A DNA stretch of 64,000 nucleotides from Adiantum capillus-veneris (lineage: Eukaryota > Streptophyta > Polypodiopsida > Polypodiales > Pteridaceae), in contig CM043951.1 of assembly GCA_014529385.2 (NCBI GenBank), forward strand, positions 111,993,469 through 112,057,468, in the 5' to 3' direction. Below the pieces are notes generated by a model that had not been told where the DNA came from, did not search any database, and was given only the letters and a program-made list of their open reading frames with translations. Every line of letters begins with the position of its first letter. The stretch's first letter is position 1. A program made the translations under genes and the position numbers. Positions 44,443-57,500 of the stretch are shown piece by piece.

Positions 44443-45053
44443 ATGGATCTAAATGACATTATAAACTTCCCATCCACAGTACGATCATCACGAATAAAAC
44501 ATGGAAAGAGTACATATCTAATTGAAAAAGACTTTGCACCCTCCAAGCGCTATGACTTGCATACAACACAACAATGCCATAGTGTAGGTCACACCAATGT
44601 GGAACTTTGGGTGGATGGTTGCATCTACCCAAATGAACCTTTGATTAATGTGTATCCAACATTCAATAGTCTCCCTACCTTCAATATGCTAGAGGGGAGC
44701 AAGGTCTACTTGGCTAGTGCAAGCAGTTGTCCACTATTGAAGCTCACAGTGTGCAATGGTCATTGCCTCAACACCAAGATCTCATTCATAACACTGCTAC
44801 TTCTCAAGAGAGGATCATTCATGTGGAGAAAGAAGCACAAAATATTGTACAACATGTGGAAGAGAAGGATGGTAAGATTGCAAAGCTTGAGGTTACCATA
44901 TTGTGTTTCAAAGAGATGCCTTTAGGTGCAAGGGGGCATAAGAGGAGCTTCTTAGCCATAGAGACTCTTGCTCCCAAATATGATGCTCGGAACAGAAGAG
45001 CTACAACTACAAGGATCATTTTGAAAACCCTATCATATTTCTTACATGTATGA
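44443..45053 (+). other. Unknown coding-like region in overlapping frames
   Basis: An open frame at 44443-44925 (160 codons) starts MDLNDIINFPSTVRSSRIKH and includes VELWVDGCIYPNEPLINVYP. A second open frame at 44727-45053 includes SQERIIHVEKEAQNIVQHVE and EEKDGKIAKLEVTIL, which looks like a coiled coil. I recognise no family. It could be a worn gag-like or transposon accessory gene, given its place just before LTR-like sequence at 45269. Confidence 0.3.
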
Positions 45054-45268
45054 AGTTGCTTGTGTGGTGATTTGTTTGTTTTTTATTCTTATTGTATCCA
45101 AGAGACATGTGGTTAGCCAAAGCCAAGAGGATCCCATCCATTTGCTTAGTAGTTGCCTTAAGAAGGCAGATGTCATAACACTCTTGGGTGCACCGAGAGG
45201 AAAACATACTAATGATGTTGTAACCAAGGAGGTGATGCATTAGTTTTCTAAACTCGTGAGTGATTTTT

Positions 45269-45578
45269 TGTCAGGACAAGGGTCCTATGGGGCAAGGCCC
45301 AACCTAGGGGGTCAGGGACCTAGACCAAGGGCCTGAACTGGACCAGTGTGGACTGGGGATCCACTTAGAGAAAGAGATACGAGCTAGGCCTACATAAAGG
45401 GTGGTAGGGAGGAACTAGAGGAAACTAGAGTGAAGATCCTCCTCCCAACCTCCCTTTATATAGGCGGGCTCCTAGCCCCTTGCTCTGGACGGATCCCCTG
45501 TCCACATTGTCTAGCCCGACCCTTGGCCGTAGTCCATGACCATCCTAGTTCTTAGGTTATAGGACCCTTGTCTTGACA
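45269..45578. repeat. 310-bp foldback built from LTR-like arms
   Basis: Ends are inverted: TGTCAGGACAAGGGTCCTAT (45269-45288) and ATAGGACCCTTGTCTTGACA (45559-45578), pairing at 19 of 20. Inverted similarity continues inward (GTCAGGGACC, CCAAGGGCC, GTGGACTGGGGATCC and their complements) for most of each half. The left arm matches the LTR of LARD-2, so this looks like two LTR-like units head to head. It is a fossil, next to LARD-2. Confidence 0.65.
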
Positions 45579-45588
45579 TTACTAGTAA

Positions 45589-45765
45589 TGTCACGACAAG
45601 GGTCCTACAGGGCAAGGCTCAACCTATGGGGTGAGGGACCTAGGCCAAGGGCCTGGACTGGACCAGTGTGGACTGGGGATCCGCTTAGGGCAAAAGATAG
45701 GAGCTAGGCCTACATAGAGGGTGGTAGGGAGGAGGATCCTATGTCTCAGTTCCCTTGGTTTTACA
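45589..45765 (+). repeat. 5' LTR of LARD-2
   Basis: 177 bp, TGTCACGACAAGGG to TTGGTTTTACA, one base before the primer site. With the foldback end just upstream it forms a near-perfect palindrome about 45561-45609, centred on ACTAGT. Confidence 0.8.
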
Positions 45766-45766
45766 T

Positions 45767-45778
45767 TGGTATCAGAGC
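45767..45778 (+). other. tRNA-Met primer binding site of LARD-2
   Basis: TGGTATCAGAGC, identical to the sites of the copia elements in this window, one base after the 5' LTR. Confidence 0.9.
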
Positions 45779-45855
45779 TCAGGGGGAGGGAAGAGCTATG
45801 GAGGAGGAGGAAGCCTTGGGGAGGAGGAGGAAGCCTTGCACGGATGATTGCATGA

Positions 45856-46045
<190 letters not shown>

Positions 46046-46359
46046 TAGGTGATGGGACCGCGGTCCTACAGAGCCGATGCTAGAAAAGACAGCCATGGGA
46101 AGGCGGGCCTAGCGGGGTAGAAGAACGAAGTTGACCTGCTCGAATCCACATGCAGATAAGGGGGCTGGCTTCGCGCTGCCGTGGGGGGAATTTTTTGTCA
46201 CATGGCCTTGCCCAGAGACGGTCTACATCGTTGACCTTGTTGGTTTCCTTGCTCGTACAGTTTGCTACCGCCATGCAAGCTACAGGTTTTCTATGTTATT
46301 TATTTTTAGTGACCTAATCTTAACCATGCAAGGGCAGTTACACACGGGCAAGGCCCCAC

Positions 46360-46449
46360 GCTATGCATCTGAGGACTAGCGGCAAGTATCCTATGCATCC
46401 GAGGACTAGCGGAAAGTATCCTATGCATCCGAGGACTAGCGGCAAGTAT
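46360..46449 (+). repeat. 30-bp unit repeated three times
   Basis: CTATGCATC(T/C)GAGGACTAGC-type units of 30 bp at 46360, 46390 and 46420, with two point differences. In one frame they read MHPRTSGKYP repeated. Probably slippage within the LARD-2 interior. Confidence 0.85.
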
Positions 46450-48858
46450 GCTCCAACATGTTGCATGTCATCATGCGGCAAAGGCCATCATCATAGGCTT
46501 GGAAAGGCATCCATGGTACAGGATTTTTCCATGGTAGCCCGAACACAAGCTTTCGAGAATATCAAGGGCCGCCATGAGGACCATCTTCCTAGCTGGTACT
46601 TGATCAAAGACAACGAGACTTTTGGTTTTCAAAGCATGATATCGGCATGGAGGCGGATAACCGTCATGCTAACATTCACAATTGGCAATTGGGAAGCCAA
46701 TGGCAAGGATTGGTTTGCAATGTGTTGCTTAAGGTAAATTATGAGTGTTGTTATTAAAATTATGTGTGAGTAAGACTTATTACAGATATACAACACCAAG
46801 CAAGGCTGCAAAAATCGGCAAGGAAAGGACCTATGATAGGTCGCGGCATGTGATGAATTAGGTGAGCATTATTTTTATTTTTTCAGTTTGTGTGGAAAAA
46901 TGTTACAAACCCTGCGATATATTTGGATCAAGCAACAAAGGTGCGTGCATTTTAAGCACTCCACGCACACGTACGGTTTGTGATAGTTCTCATAAGCACT
47001 TACATTTTGTTGCATACTTTGATGGCAAGGGCCAATTCCTTAGCGCCTCAAGACAACCGGCATGGCCTTTTACTAGCCAAGGTCAACATATTAAGTACAA
47101 TCTTGGTCGTCATTACCATGATTTGGACTAAGGAGCATGGCTCCGATAGAGATAACCTTTACACAGGGTTTAACCAGGCACGATTGTCTAATAACAGAGC
47201 CAACTCAGGCATGCCCTGTGCCTTATAAGGCATCGATGATTGGCAAGGCCGATTATTCTTTCAATTCTAAGCATTAGGCAATTGGAAATGGTGAAGTTGA
47301 ATCCACAGTGATTGTGTCTACTGAACCAAACATTATTATCCAGCAAATCACTTCTTGGTGTTCTTCTTACTGGTGACTCATTCGATTCTTCCGGCAGCAA
47401 GCTTCGTCAGTAAGTGTACTGGATAAGGTATGCAAGTGATTTTTTTGGTTATGCAGCATCTATTTGATAGCTACGATATGCAATAGACGTGCATACAATA
47501 TGCATACACTTTAGGCATGCACATCACAAGCATGGCCTGTGAAAATTACTGTGAGTACCAAAATGTGAATTTGTTTAAAGATTGGAATGAAGCATGGCAA
47601 AATTGCAATCTTTAAACAGACATGCATGGCCTTTTACTGCACCTGTTTTTGAAGGAAGCAAGGCTTCAATTTACGACTCTTACATTAAGCTGTTTCCTAT
47701 TTGGGGTATGCTATGAGAACACACCCTTGGGGAAGTTCTCCCTATGCCTACACTATATTTCAGGCCAACTTTCTCTCACGCAACGGAGATGAAGATCTAC
47801 ACTTGAGCGAGTTTTTTCTTCCCACATCTCAAGACAACTGGTTACAACAGGATGACCAGGTTAGACCATGTTCAGTATTGTTTATTTTTTCCATGTTTAT
47901 ACATTTACATTGGAAACTAATGCTTGTGTACAAAGCAAAGTTCTTTGACAGTTTTGCATGAAGCAAGCCTTCTCCCTTGTGCCAAGGTACTGCCCAATGA
48001 CTCGGAATCATGAGCAGTGGCACACAAGATTGACAAACTGGCAAAATAGGGAATAGCACCTCAGAAAATCCCTACGAGTTTAAATTGTGCAAGGCACTAA
48101 TGGTTTTGGATCTCCCTTTGAGGCCATCACTCTCGCCAAGGGCTTCACAATTTGTATGCATGGCATGCTAACTAGGTGTCATAAATTTCACCACTTCAAA
48201 GATTATGCTTCCGCTATCACACCAGGCACTCTATCACAGACATACTAAGTTCTGGATAGTTTAAATGTATGGTTGCCGTCAACGCACACTACCACTAAAT
48301 GGAACGTAAATCTACGACATATTTCATAGGAAACGTGCCATTTTAAGTCATTTTTCTGAAGTCACGAACCCATACATGGTAAGAGGGTCAAGTTGTGGCT
48401 TGTGTTTTCTGTCCCCTCTCTCGATGAGAGAATTATACAAGCCGATTATTGCATGCTTATAAGATAAGCTCCCAGTCAGGAATAAGATGTCTAAGAGCAC
48501 ACATTCTGGGCACACACACACACACTAGAAATTTACGGAAAGTTCCTCAGCCAAGCATAAACTCTTGATACATATTTTGCTCGTGAGTCAGCTTGAGCCA
48601 AGGTGCTCTAACTCATAGCTAGCACGTGGCTAAGATGCCACTCAAATTAGTCTTCATCAATTCGTCAATTGAACACTATTTTGCATAAGGGCGATGAGCC
48701 AAACAGGCTAAGAGACGTTGTCAGGCCAAATGCAAGGCCCAACTATTGGCATTCTTTGGGTGATTGTTTTCAAGATATACTCACAGCAGTTGATCTCTAC
48801 AAGAAAGTAAAGATACAGCAATCAGTTGCTACAGCATGGCTGTCCATTAGATCTCTGC

Positions 48859-49050
48859 AGTTCAATTGTGTGGGTCTCCTGCTCTCTTTATAGCACTACG
48901 GAGTGTCTATGGACATACTGTTTTGGGGTAAGATCCGGCAGGTGATTGCTACATAGTTCAATTATGTGGGTCTCCTGCTCTCTCTATAGCACTACGGAGT
49001 GTCTATGGACATACTGTTTTGGGGTAAGATCCGGTGGGTGATTGCTACAT
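48859..49050. repeat. 96-bp tandem duplication
   Basis: Units 48859-48954 and 48955-49050, both AGTTCAATT(G/A)TGTGGGTC to GTGATTGCTACAT, with about four differences. Confidence 0.85.
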
Positions 49051-51197
49051 CACCCCATAGGCATTAAGGATCACAGTTGAGATCTCCCACTTATATTTTC
49101 AAGGAAAGAATTCCGCAATCTACCAAACACGGTAGCGGATGGACACACTTTTCAATAATTTTGTACATGGTTGACTATGTTGGTTACCGTTATCTGCTAG
49201 CTGAGCAGTTTCTACAAAGAGTCTTACCAAGGGGTTTGACTACGTAGATTCTAATCCAAGGGCTTGGATTGCAAAGGAAACACCTAGGGTTCACAGTGCA
49301 ATTCCGTTTGTTTTCTCAGGTAAGGGGACGTGCTCCTCTCCATTTGAATACTGGTAAGTGTACATTACGTTCAAATCTCCAGGTACGCATCTATTGATTT
49401 GGTGTTATTCCATTTTTAGTATGCTTTGCTTGGTTTTTCAAGACGTCTAAGTACTCTTGAATGTTACAGAGCCATGCCAAGGGCATGTCGGCACAAAGTA
49501 TTTTGGGCCAAGTGTCCAATCTATCTTTCTGTCTTATGATGTTACGAACCTACTTGTAGGGTTCAATTTGGCATATGTTGTCACATGGGATACAACATGG
49601 TCTAGGAAATCAAGGAGTTAGGTTTAGCCAGTGTGGAGCAAGATAATGAAGGTCCCTCTCACTCTTGTCACGGAGTGTTTGTAGTTCCTCCACACACAAG
49701 TACATCTTGTACTTGATGGATGTCGCTTTTTCGGCCATCCTTCTTTGAGACATATTTCACATGTGGTGAATATGAGTCTCTGGGTCTGACACTGGCGCCT
49801 AATTCTGAATGATGTGTCGTGACGAAGTCCCTATGTGCTGGTCACATCCGTTTATTAGACCATTGGGAGAACACCGTATCAGGAACAATTTCAGTGGCCA
49901 GGAATTGTCGGGTACTTAGTACAGATTTGTTGCGATGACAGGTGCTGTGAAACCACCTTAACGGAGGGTCGTTTCTACGTATAGCCAAGTATGTTAAGTT
50001 ACTGATAATGTCTCATGGTTGGGACCTAGGTGTGACTGATCTTTCACATTTTGTTATGGTCCAACTCTTGTTGAAAGGCTTTCACTTCCATACCCTGGAA
50101 AGTCTCGTCATGGAATTGCGGTTTGGATAAATTTGTGTTAAATGCATGCACACTAGGTGTTATGGGCCCTAGTGTTTAACACTGATTTATTTAGAGCGGC
50201 ATGCTAATTCATGAACTTTATTCTCTCTGCACCTTTTTGCACTGCATGTGCAATCTCTCTTGCAAATTTATTATGAGTTTACACCCTGCCATACAAGGAA
50301 CTCGTTGAGGATGGGTGTCTATGGTTGGATGGTCTAAACTCTAGGAGATTACTCTAGTCCACCCGCTTTCAACCTAGTTGGTTGTCTTCGCTCCATAAAA
50401 AATATATTGCTGGATACTCAATGATTGAGTCCTAGGTTATCGACAGTCAGGGAAGACTGTCTATAAGTGGTTGGGGAACAACACCTCACTCATACTGCTG
50501 CTATTCATCTCGTGTTGGATGGGAAACTTACAAAAATATCTTTTCTTAAAGGATCTGCTAAGAGCATACGTTAGCACAACGCATTTCTGAATAGATAATT
50601 TTCTCCCTATTCTAGAATTTGCTTGAGTACGGTTTTCAACTTTGAACACCTATTGTGGTGGAGTTGAGATTGTTTCAATAGTTTCATACATCAAGGACTT
50701 ACCAGGTGTGCTGACAAAGTATGTTGGCAAGTAACCTTCATTAGGAATGAACATGTAGTTCTTCGTGTTCCTAACTATTCAGAATTCTAACAAGAGGACA
50801 CTCCCTATATATGAACTTTTCAAGATACTCACGCGAGTAGGATATCTGGCTCACAAATGCATGGAAAGTTACGCCAATGTTTCCTTGCATTATTCGAGTA
50901 CCTTAAGAAGATCTCAAAACTAGTTATGCCTTTGGACAACTCTTAGTTGTGGTTACTCCTTCACAGTACTCAAGTGAGTTATAAATGGAGTTACCATTTA
51001 GACCCAAGTGGTTGCAAAAGGACAACAATGTTGAAAATCATGATGTTGCTCTTGGTTTCATTGAACCTCCTCACTACACCAATTATCGGTCATACAGACA
51101 ATCGTATGGGACGGCAATAAAGAAAACATCAGTATCCTTAAGAAGATATTACTACTTGTGTCTTCGAGGACGAAAACTTTCCTTAAGGGGGGAGTAA

Positions 51198-51373
51198 TGT
51201 CAGGACAAGGGTCCTACGGGGCAAAGCCTAACCTAGGGGTCAAGGACCTAGGCCAAGGGCCTCGACTAGACCAGTGTGGACTGGGGATCTGCTTAGGGCA
51301 AGAGCTACGAGCTAGGCCTACATTAAGGGCGGTAGGGAGGAGGATCCTATGTCTCAATTCCCTAGGTTTTACA
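51198..51373 (+). repeat. 3' LTR of LARD-2
   Basis: 176 bp, TGTCAGGACAAGGG to AGGTTTTACA, directly after the polypurine tract. Confidence 0.8.
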
Positions 51374-52000
51374 TGTTGATGTGCAAAAGGAATGTGATGA
51401 AGTGGGCATTGGTATGAAGGGTTACACTGCACTACATGGCCTCCTTAAGGATGCTTTGAGGGAATGAGGAGTTACTACAAATGTATTCCCAGTGTCACGC
51501 AAGGTGAAACTTGCTAGAAGAATCTTCAATGAAGATGTTTTCTCATGTTTTTCACATCGAGGAGACTATTTCCTCATCTATCTTTGTACAATCTCCGCAG
51601 AGTGCTAAACAAATCTACCAATCCAAGGAATTATGCATATAATATTGACAAGGGGTTTCCTTACTCTATGTCAATGGTTGTCTTTTATGCACTACCTTCT
51701 AATGGTGAGGAAAGAATCATGTGATGTTTCCCTTTCATTATCATTCTATGACGTTCACTTATTACCTTTCTTCTCTTGCAGTGCTAGGATCTAAGTTGGT
51801 GTTTGTCTTCAAGCTTGATGGGTGCCAAATTGTGAAGCAACGAAGGCTGGGAGATTTTGGGCAAAGCAAGGCACTTGTTTCACCCAAAATCACTGCCTTG
51901 TGGACATGGGCCTTTTGCACCTCTAGGGTCAAAACAGATATGATGTGTTCCGTTCAAATGGCAAATGAGACCCAACAAAGTATTGATTGATATTTTTTTC
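51374..52000 (+). other. Unknown coding-like fragment with a possible intron
   Basis: Short frames read GMKGYTALHGLLKDALRE and KVKLARRIFNEDVFS, and after a possible 77-bp GT-AG intron (51705-51781, GTGAGGAAAG...CTCTTGCAG) SKLVFVFKLDGCQIVKQ. Several stops interrupt them. I do not recognise a family; a captured host-gene fragment or an old transposon gene are both possible. Confidence 0.25.
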
Positions 52001-53247
52001 CTACCAATGCATTCCCAACCTTCTTTACATGTGGAAGATTGAGAGACAACCAAATGCCTTTGATGACATCTAGAAGGCAAAAATGCTTGTTTTGGCTCAA
52101 AGAGTGTTATTAACCCTGTCTGCAAAACAATTTTGGACAAAACAAGTCCACTTATTTTTCCCATGGCATATCCGGTGACAATTACTTGCCTATACACTGA
52201 CCCCTCTATCTGGAAAGTTGGGACCCCGGACTGACCCACAAGGCACTTGCACAAGCATAGGTTTTAAATTTATCGAATGAACACCATGTCTCTATACCAA
52301 ATAAAGATTCAAGGCAGCTAAGAAAACTCACAATAATTTTTCCCATTCAAAACTAGAAAATTAAATTTCAATGAAATCATTGTATTTACACCAAATTGTA
52401 AGTCAAGGTAGGAAAGTACATGTGGAACTGATACTATATTGATATATGAAGTTACAAAAGGGGCTGATTATAGGTTTTCTGTTGGGAGGCACTATGCTGC
52501 ATCTTGATTCATCGTTAGGTAGGATGGAAGTTAGGAATGTAGCCCCTATGGATTGTGGGTCTTCCACTCCTAAGGCTTGATTGATAGCTACACGGGCTAG
52601 GACCTTGCCACAAAAACCTGTGCCAAAAGTGGCCACTACAAGGGGTTTTTTTTAAGAGAAGTTACATGGATATGCTAAGGTATAATAGACAAGCACAAGA
52701 GCTTGTTGATAGCCTTCAGGAGCACAAAGAAAAATATTCATAACAAGAGAAGTCCTTGTGGATAATGCAGATGTCACCCATGGGTAGTTTACTAATGTAT
52801 TTTGCAAGAAACACTTGTAGGCCAAAAACTTTGCTCTCCCCCTTGCGAGCTTCCCACACACAAAATTTCATGTTAGGAAAATACATTCGGATGGCCAATT
52901 ATAGAACTAAGACAATTACGGCTTGCAACCTGTCGTCGTCGTCCATAGTTGGTGTGAGGTAAAGGTTGAGGGACGATCTCCTCTCATCAACAATGTTTGG
53001 GGCATTAGATTCAGGTGACTCAACAGGAAGAGGTTGTTGATTTTCTAGAACCTTGGATTGGGTTACCAAGAACTCCTCCTTCGTGACATTTGCATCTTTT
53101 GCAATTGAAATCTTTGAAGGGACCAAGGCAACTCGGTCAGTAACTGTGATCACTAAATTACACGGTTTGAGATACGTCATTTGGAATTGCAATATGAATG
53201 TAAAATTTCACAAGGCTACCTTCAAAGCTTTCTTGAAGTATCCATTT
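52001..53247 (-). other. Unassigned DNA with minus-strand frames
   Basis: Minus frames at 52403-52636 (MATFGTGFCGKVLARVAINQ) and 52899-53192 (SKISIAKDANVTKEEFLVTQ) look more protein-like than their surroundings, but no motif identifies them. They could be pieces of one decayed minus-strand gene. Confidence 0.25.
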
Positions 53248-53567
53248 CCCAGTCTTACACATCCACTGCTTCTAGTGGAAGAATATATACAAAGTTTTGC
53301 GAGCTTTTAAGTACCGCATCCCAATACTGGAAGCCCCTATCTTGCATTGATATATATCTCCCTGATGCATACCCTCTATAAATCCCCAATTCTGTCCTAA
53401 CAAGGGTCCCAGTCTTACACATCCACTGCTTCTAGTGGAAGAATATATACAAAGTTTTGCGAGCTTTTAAGTACCGTATCCCAATACTGGAAGCCCCTAT
53501 CTTGCATTGATATATATCTCCCTGATGCATACCCTTTATAAATCCCCAATTCTGTCCTAACAAGGGT
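53248..53567. repeat. 160-bp tandem duplication
   Basis: Units 53248-53407 and 53408-53567 start CCCAGTCTTACACATCC and differ at about two sites. They contain repeated TATATA words and no gene. Confidence 0.88.
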
Positions 53568-54357
53568 TCTAATGCTTCAAAAGACAGATTGTTGCATATA
53601 AACATATTGGGTGTGACGTTGAATAGGAAGGCCTTAAATAAATGCACGGGACAACATCAACTTAGACCTATAGACATAGAAGTCTTCCCAAACTTCAACA
53701 AGGAAAGAATGCTAGAAAGAATCTTGTCCTTTATGGATAAAATGGACCAAACATTAGGCTGTGGCCACTCCATACTAAGAAGTGATGGCATGTCAACTCC
53801 ACTAATCCTACCATAACCATGCTCAGAGGTCGGCACTAGAAATGTGTGTGAGTAACATGGATGGTTGCACACTAGGAAGCATCATGGCACCAATGTCAGC
53901 ATGAAGAGATTGAAAGGTTTCAGACATACTTCTTAATTGTTCCTTCTCACCAAGTTTGATGGAAATATATCTACACAAACATCAAATGGCCCTGAATAAA
54001 TATACTAGCATACTTGAACACATAGGTCAACACAATGCATATGTCTATTGCAACAACAAAGAGAAACAACTTATAGTGAGGCGGGCGAGTCTTGGATTAG
54101 TATGCCTCAAATACATATTAGGCATTAAATACACATGTTGAACAACAGCCATCGTCCCATTGATCCTATGGTCTTTGAACCCAAGCAACCTCTCTTTCCA
54201 ATGTTGATCCAAGTTGTCATGATCTCGAGCGCGGTGAGGCCTGATGGCTACAAGTTGCATGAAGACCCAAGCACTTTTGATGAACACTTGAGTCACCCAC
54301 TCCCCCTTATAATCTCTGGTGTTGTACAATACAACCCTTTCTACCTCATCTTTTGGA
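53568..54357. other. Unassigned DNA before Copia-B
   Basis: No gene I can support. Minus frames at 53657-53872 and 54045-54329 are open but carry no recognisable motif. TTTAT at 54358-54362 is the Copia-B target copy. Confidence 0.35.
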
Positions 54358-54362
54358 TTTAT

Positions 54363-54505
54363 TGTTGGAGCTATATATGGCTCACTCTACTCAACTTGGT
54401 CTCACCTATATATTTGTATCTTGTCCTCAATATGAATCAGTATTTAGGAGCGTATATGGTGTGTCTCTTGTCTTGTCTCTCTCTCTTTGTCTCTACATCT
54501 CAACA
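54363..54505 (+). repeat. 5' LTR of Copia-B
   Basis: TGTTGGAGCTATATATGG to CTACATCTCAACA, 143 bp. CTATATATTTG is the likely TATA region. It is preceded by TTTAT. Confidence 0.95.
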
Positions 54506-54517
54506 TGGTATCAGAGC
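54506..54517 (+). other. tRNA-Met primer binding site of Copia-B
   Basis: TGGTATCAGAGC directly after the 5' LTR. Confidence 0.95.
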
Positions 54518-57500
54518 AGTAACGGTCATGCGCCGATTCAATTCATGGTGACAAAACAGTATGTGTATGCGATTTGCATGTAAGATTCAAAAATTGCTAC
54601 AAATTTTATTTTTGAGCATTGATTCTTGTTAACTGTGGTTGTTTTGTGTTAAGAAGAATATGATTAGTGTTTTGTGTGACATTTATTGCTAATCAATCTA
54701 ATCGTTGATTACGTTTTCTTGTTGATGACACCCTGAACTTCATCTCAATTTTTCTTGTTGTTCTGCTCAAAATTTGAAGAAACGGGAAAAGCGCAATGGA
54801 GAGTAGCGCAATGGCACTTTTCATCCAAAACTTGTTTGTCTCCTCGAGCTCTTCGATTTGAGTTCTAGGTTTGCGTCAATCGGAGTTCGCAGCAAAAAGT
54901 TATGATGTTTTTATTGCAATTGAGCTTGACGTCCTACTTCTTCATGAAGCGTCCGCAATCGTTTTTCTTATTTTGGCGTTAACTTTTTCGAGAAGATTTA
55001 GATTTTTGCTATTCGTATCGTGCCCATCAATCTTGCGTCTCACGCCACTCTATTTTGAGGACTCTTTTATTATTAACGTCTCCTTTACCCTGCCCTTTTT
55101 GGGTGACGTCTCTCACATCTTTGGAAGTTCCTTGAGCATCCTTCTTACGTTTATCGTTGACAGAATGCAGTCCTCATATCTCTCTCATTCTCAATTGCGG
55201 CCTTCACCATATATGGTGTGCAAATTCTGCTATCTTATCTTATACGTCTTCTCGCAACAAGATATGGCTATGAATATTCTCGTCAACGGCTTTCCTTCTG
55301 GCCAGCGTTCTGTTCCTCCTTTCCAAGGTCAAGGTTTTCCAGGCTGGAAATCAAAGATGTTGTTAATTCTTGAAGGCAATGAACTCTCCGATGTTGTTCT
55401 TGGAAATCGTGTTTGTCCGCCTCAGCCTATTGATACGGATAATGATAACGTGCTTATCACTGAAGGACCTATATTTGAAGATTGAAATGTTGCCTATACG
55501 GATTGGCAACGACGTGATAAAGAAGCTCGTCGGTATATCCTTTCTGCTCTTACTGATTCCCTTTTGCTTGATATATACGAACTGCCTACTTCCCACGACG
55601 TATGGAAGTACCTTATTGCAAACTTTCAGAAGAAATCTGTCACAAAAATACTTTATTTGAGAGGGTTGCTTAACAAGTTACAATATGAAGTTGGTACTGC
55701 CATGACGTGACATATTGAATCTTTCAAATCTATTATTAATCAACTTGCTGCTACCGGTGATCCTGTTCGACAAAAGCAACTGATTACACTTCTCCTTGAT
55801 ACGGTGAAGGACTCTTCTTATGATAACATTGTTACTATTCTCTCTAATAAAGATGGTCTTGATTTCGACCAAGCCTGCATGTCTTTAATTGAATACTCTC
55901 AACGTCAAGAACGTCGTAATGCTAGTCATGATACAGCTATGATTTCACATGAGGAGACTGAGTCACAACAGATGGAACGGGCTTTTTATGCTCGAAGGCA
56001 TCCATTTCAACGAGGAAACCGTAGAGGTGGCCGTCGCGGTAATATTTTCTCTCGTCTCAAATTTCCTAATAAGCAATGTTCTTACTGCAACAGAAATGGC
56101 CATACTGAAGATGATTGTTGGACACGTCAATATGATGAAGAACACAATATTACCACAAAACAACCACATTTATCTAGAGAATCTTCTTCTTCTTCTTGTG
56201 AATACTGTGGACGATCTGATCATCCCACTCATATGTGCTATAAGCGTCGATTCGACACAGATTGGAATAGAGCATATGCTACTGAACATCGAAACAACAT
56301 TGTACCAGAAACAAGCTGCATCCTATGTTTAGTTGCTCCAGACAGAATAATTCATGTACGCGATGGATCACTTTTTATTGTTGATTATGGTGCTACAGGA
56401 AATATGACATATCAGTCTAAGTGGCTCCATAACTATCATCCACTGCCAGTTCAACATGTTGTTTATCTTGCTAATGATACTACTTGTCAAGTAAAGGGTA
56501 TTGGAGACTTATATCTTGGTACCTTATCTTCTTCCACTCGAATTTTGCGAGGATTATTACATGTACCAGATCTTCAACGTAATCTTCTTTCAGTTGCTAG
56601 ACTTGTTGATCTTGGTCTTTTTGTTGGATTTGATCATACCAAATGTCGAATTGAGAATTATGGACAGACTATAGCCACTGCTCCTCGAAATGGTAATTTG
56701 TTTGAACTCTCTCTCAACGATGCTGTAGCAAATGTTGTCACTGCTCCAGGTGATCATGATTGCAAAGTATGGCATCACCGTTTTGTTCATGCTGATTTCT
56801 CAAAACTCCTTGATCTTCAACGTCGTGATCTTGTTCATGGCATGGATCTTAAAGCCCATCATCATATGGGAATTTGTGAATTTTGTGCTCTTGGGAAACA
56901 CAATCGCAAACCCTTTCCTCTTTCAAATACAACTCATTCTCATGACGTACTGATCTTGTTCATATTGGACCTCTACCTTCTTCGAGATCACAATATCGCT
57001 ACTTCATTACTTTCATTGATGATTTCTCAAGGTATACGACTGTATTTCTACTTAGACAAAAATCTGAAGCCTTATATGTTTTCAAACAATTACACAAGGC
57101 TGTGGAACTTCAAACTGGTCGTCGCCTTAAGAAGCTTCGTAGTGACAATGGAGGCGAATATGTTTCTCGAGATTTTGTGAGTTACTGTGCTGACAGTGGA
57201 ATTCATCATGAACACACTATTCCATATTCACCTCAACAGAACGGTGTTGCTGAACGAAAGAATCGCACTATTCTCAATGCTGTAAGATGTATGCTGATTC
57301 ATTCTGGCTTATCTCGTGTTTTTTGGGCTGAAGCTACTTTGACAACAGTATTTATTCAGAATCATCTTCCTACTACTGCACCCTAAGGTAAGATACCCAT
57401 CACAGCATGGACAGGTGACATTCCTTCTGTATCTCATTTTCGAACCTTTGGATGTATTGCTTATATTCATGTTCCCAAAGAAACACGAACAAAGCTTGAT

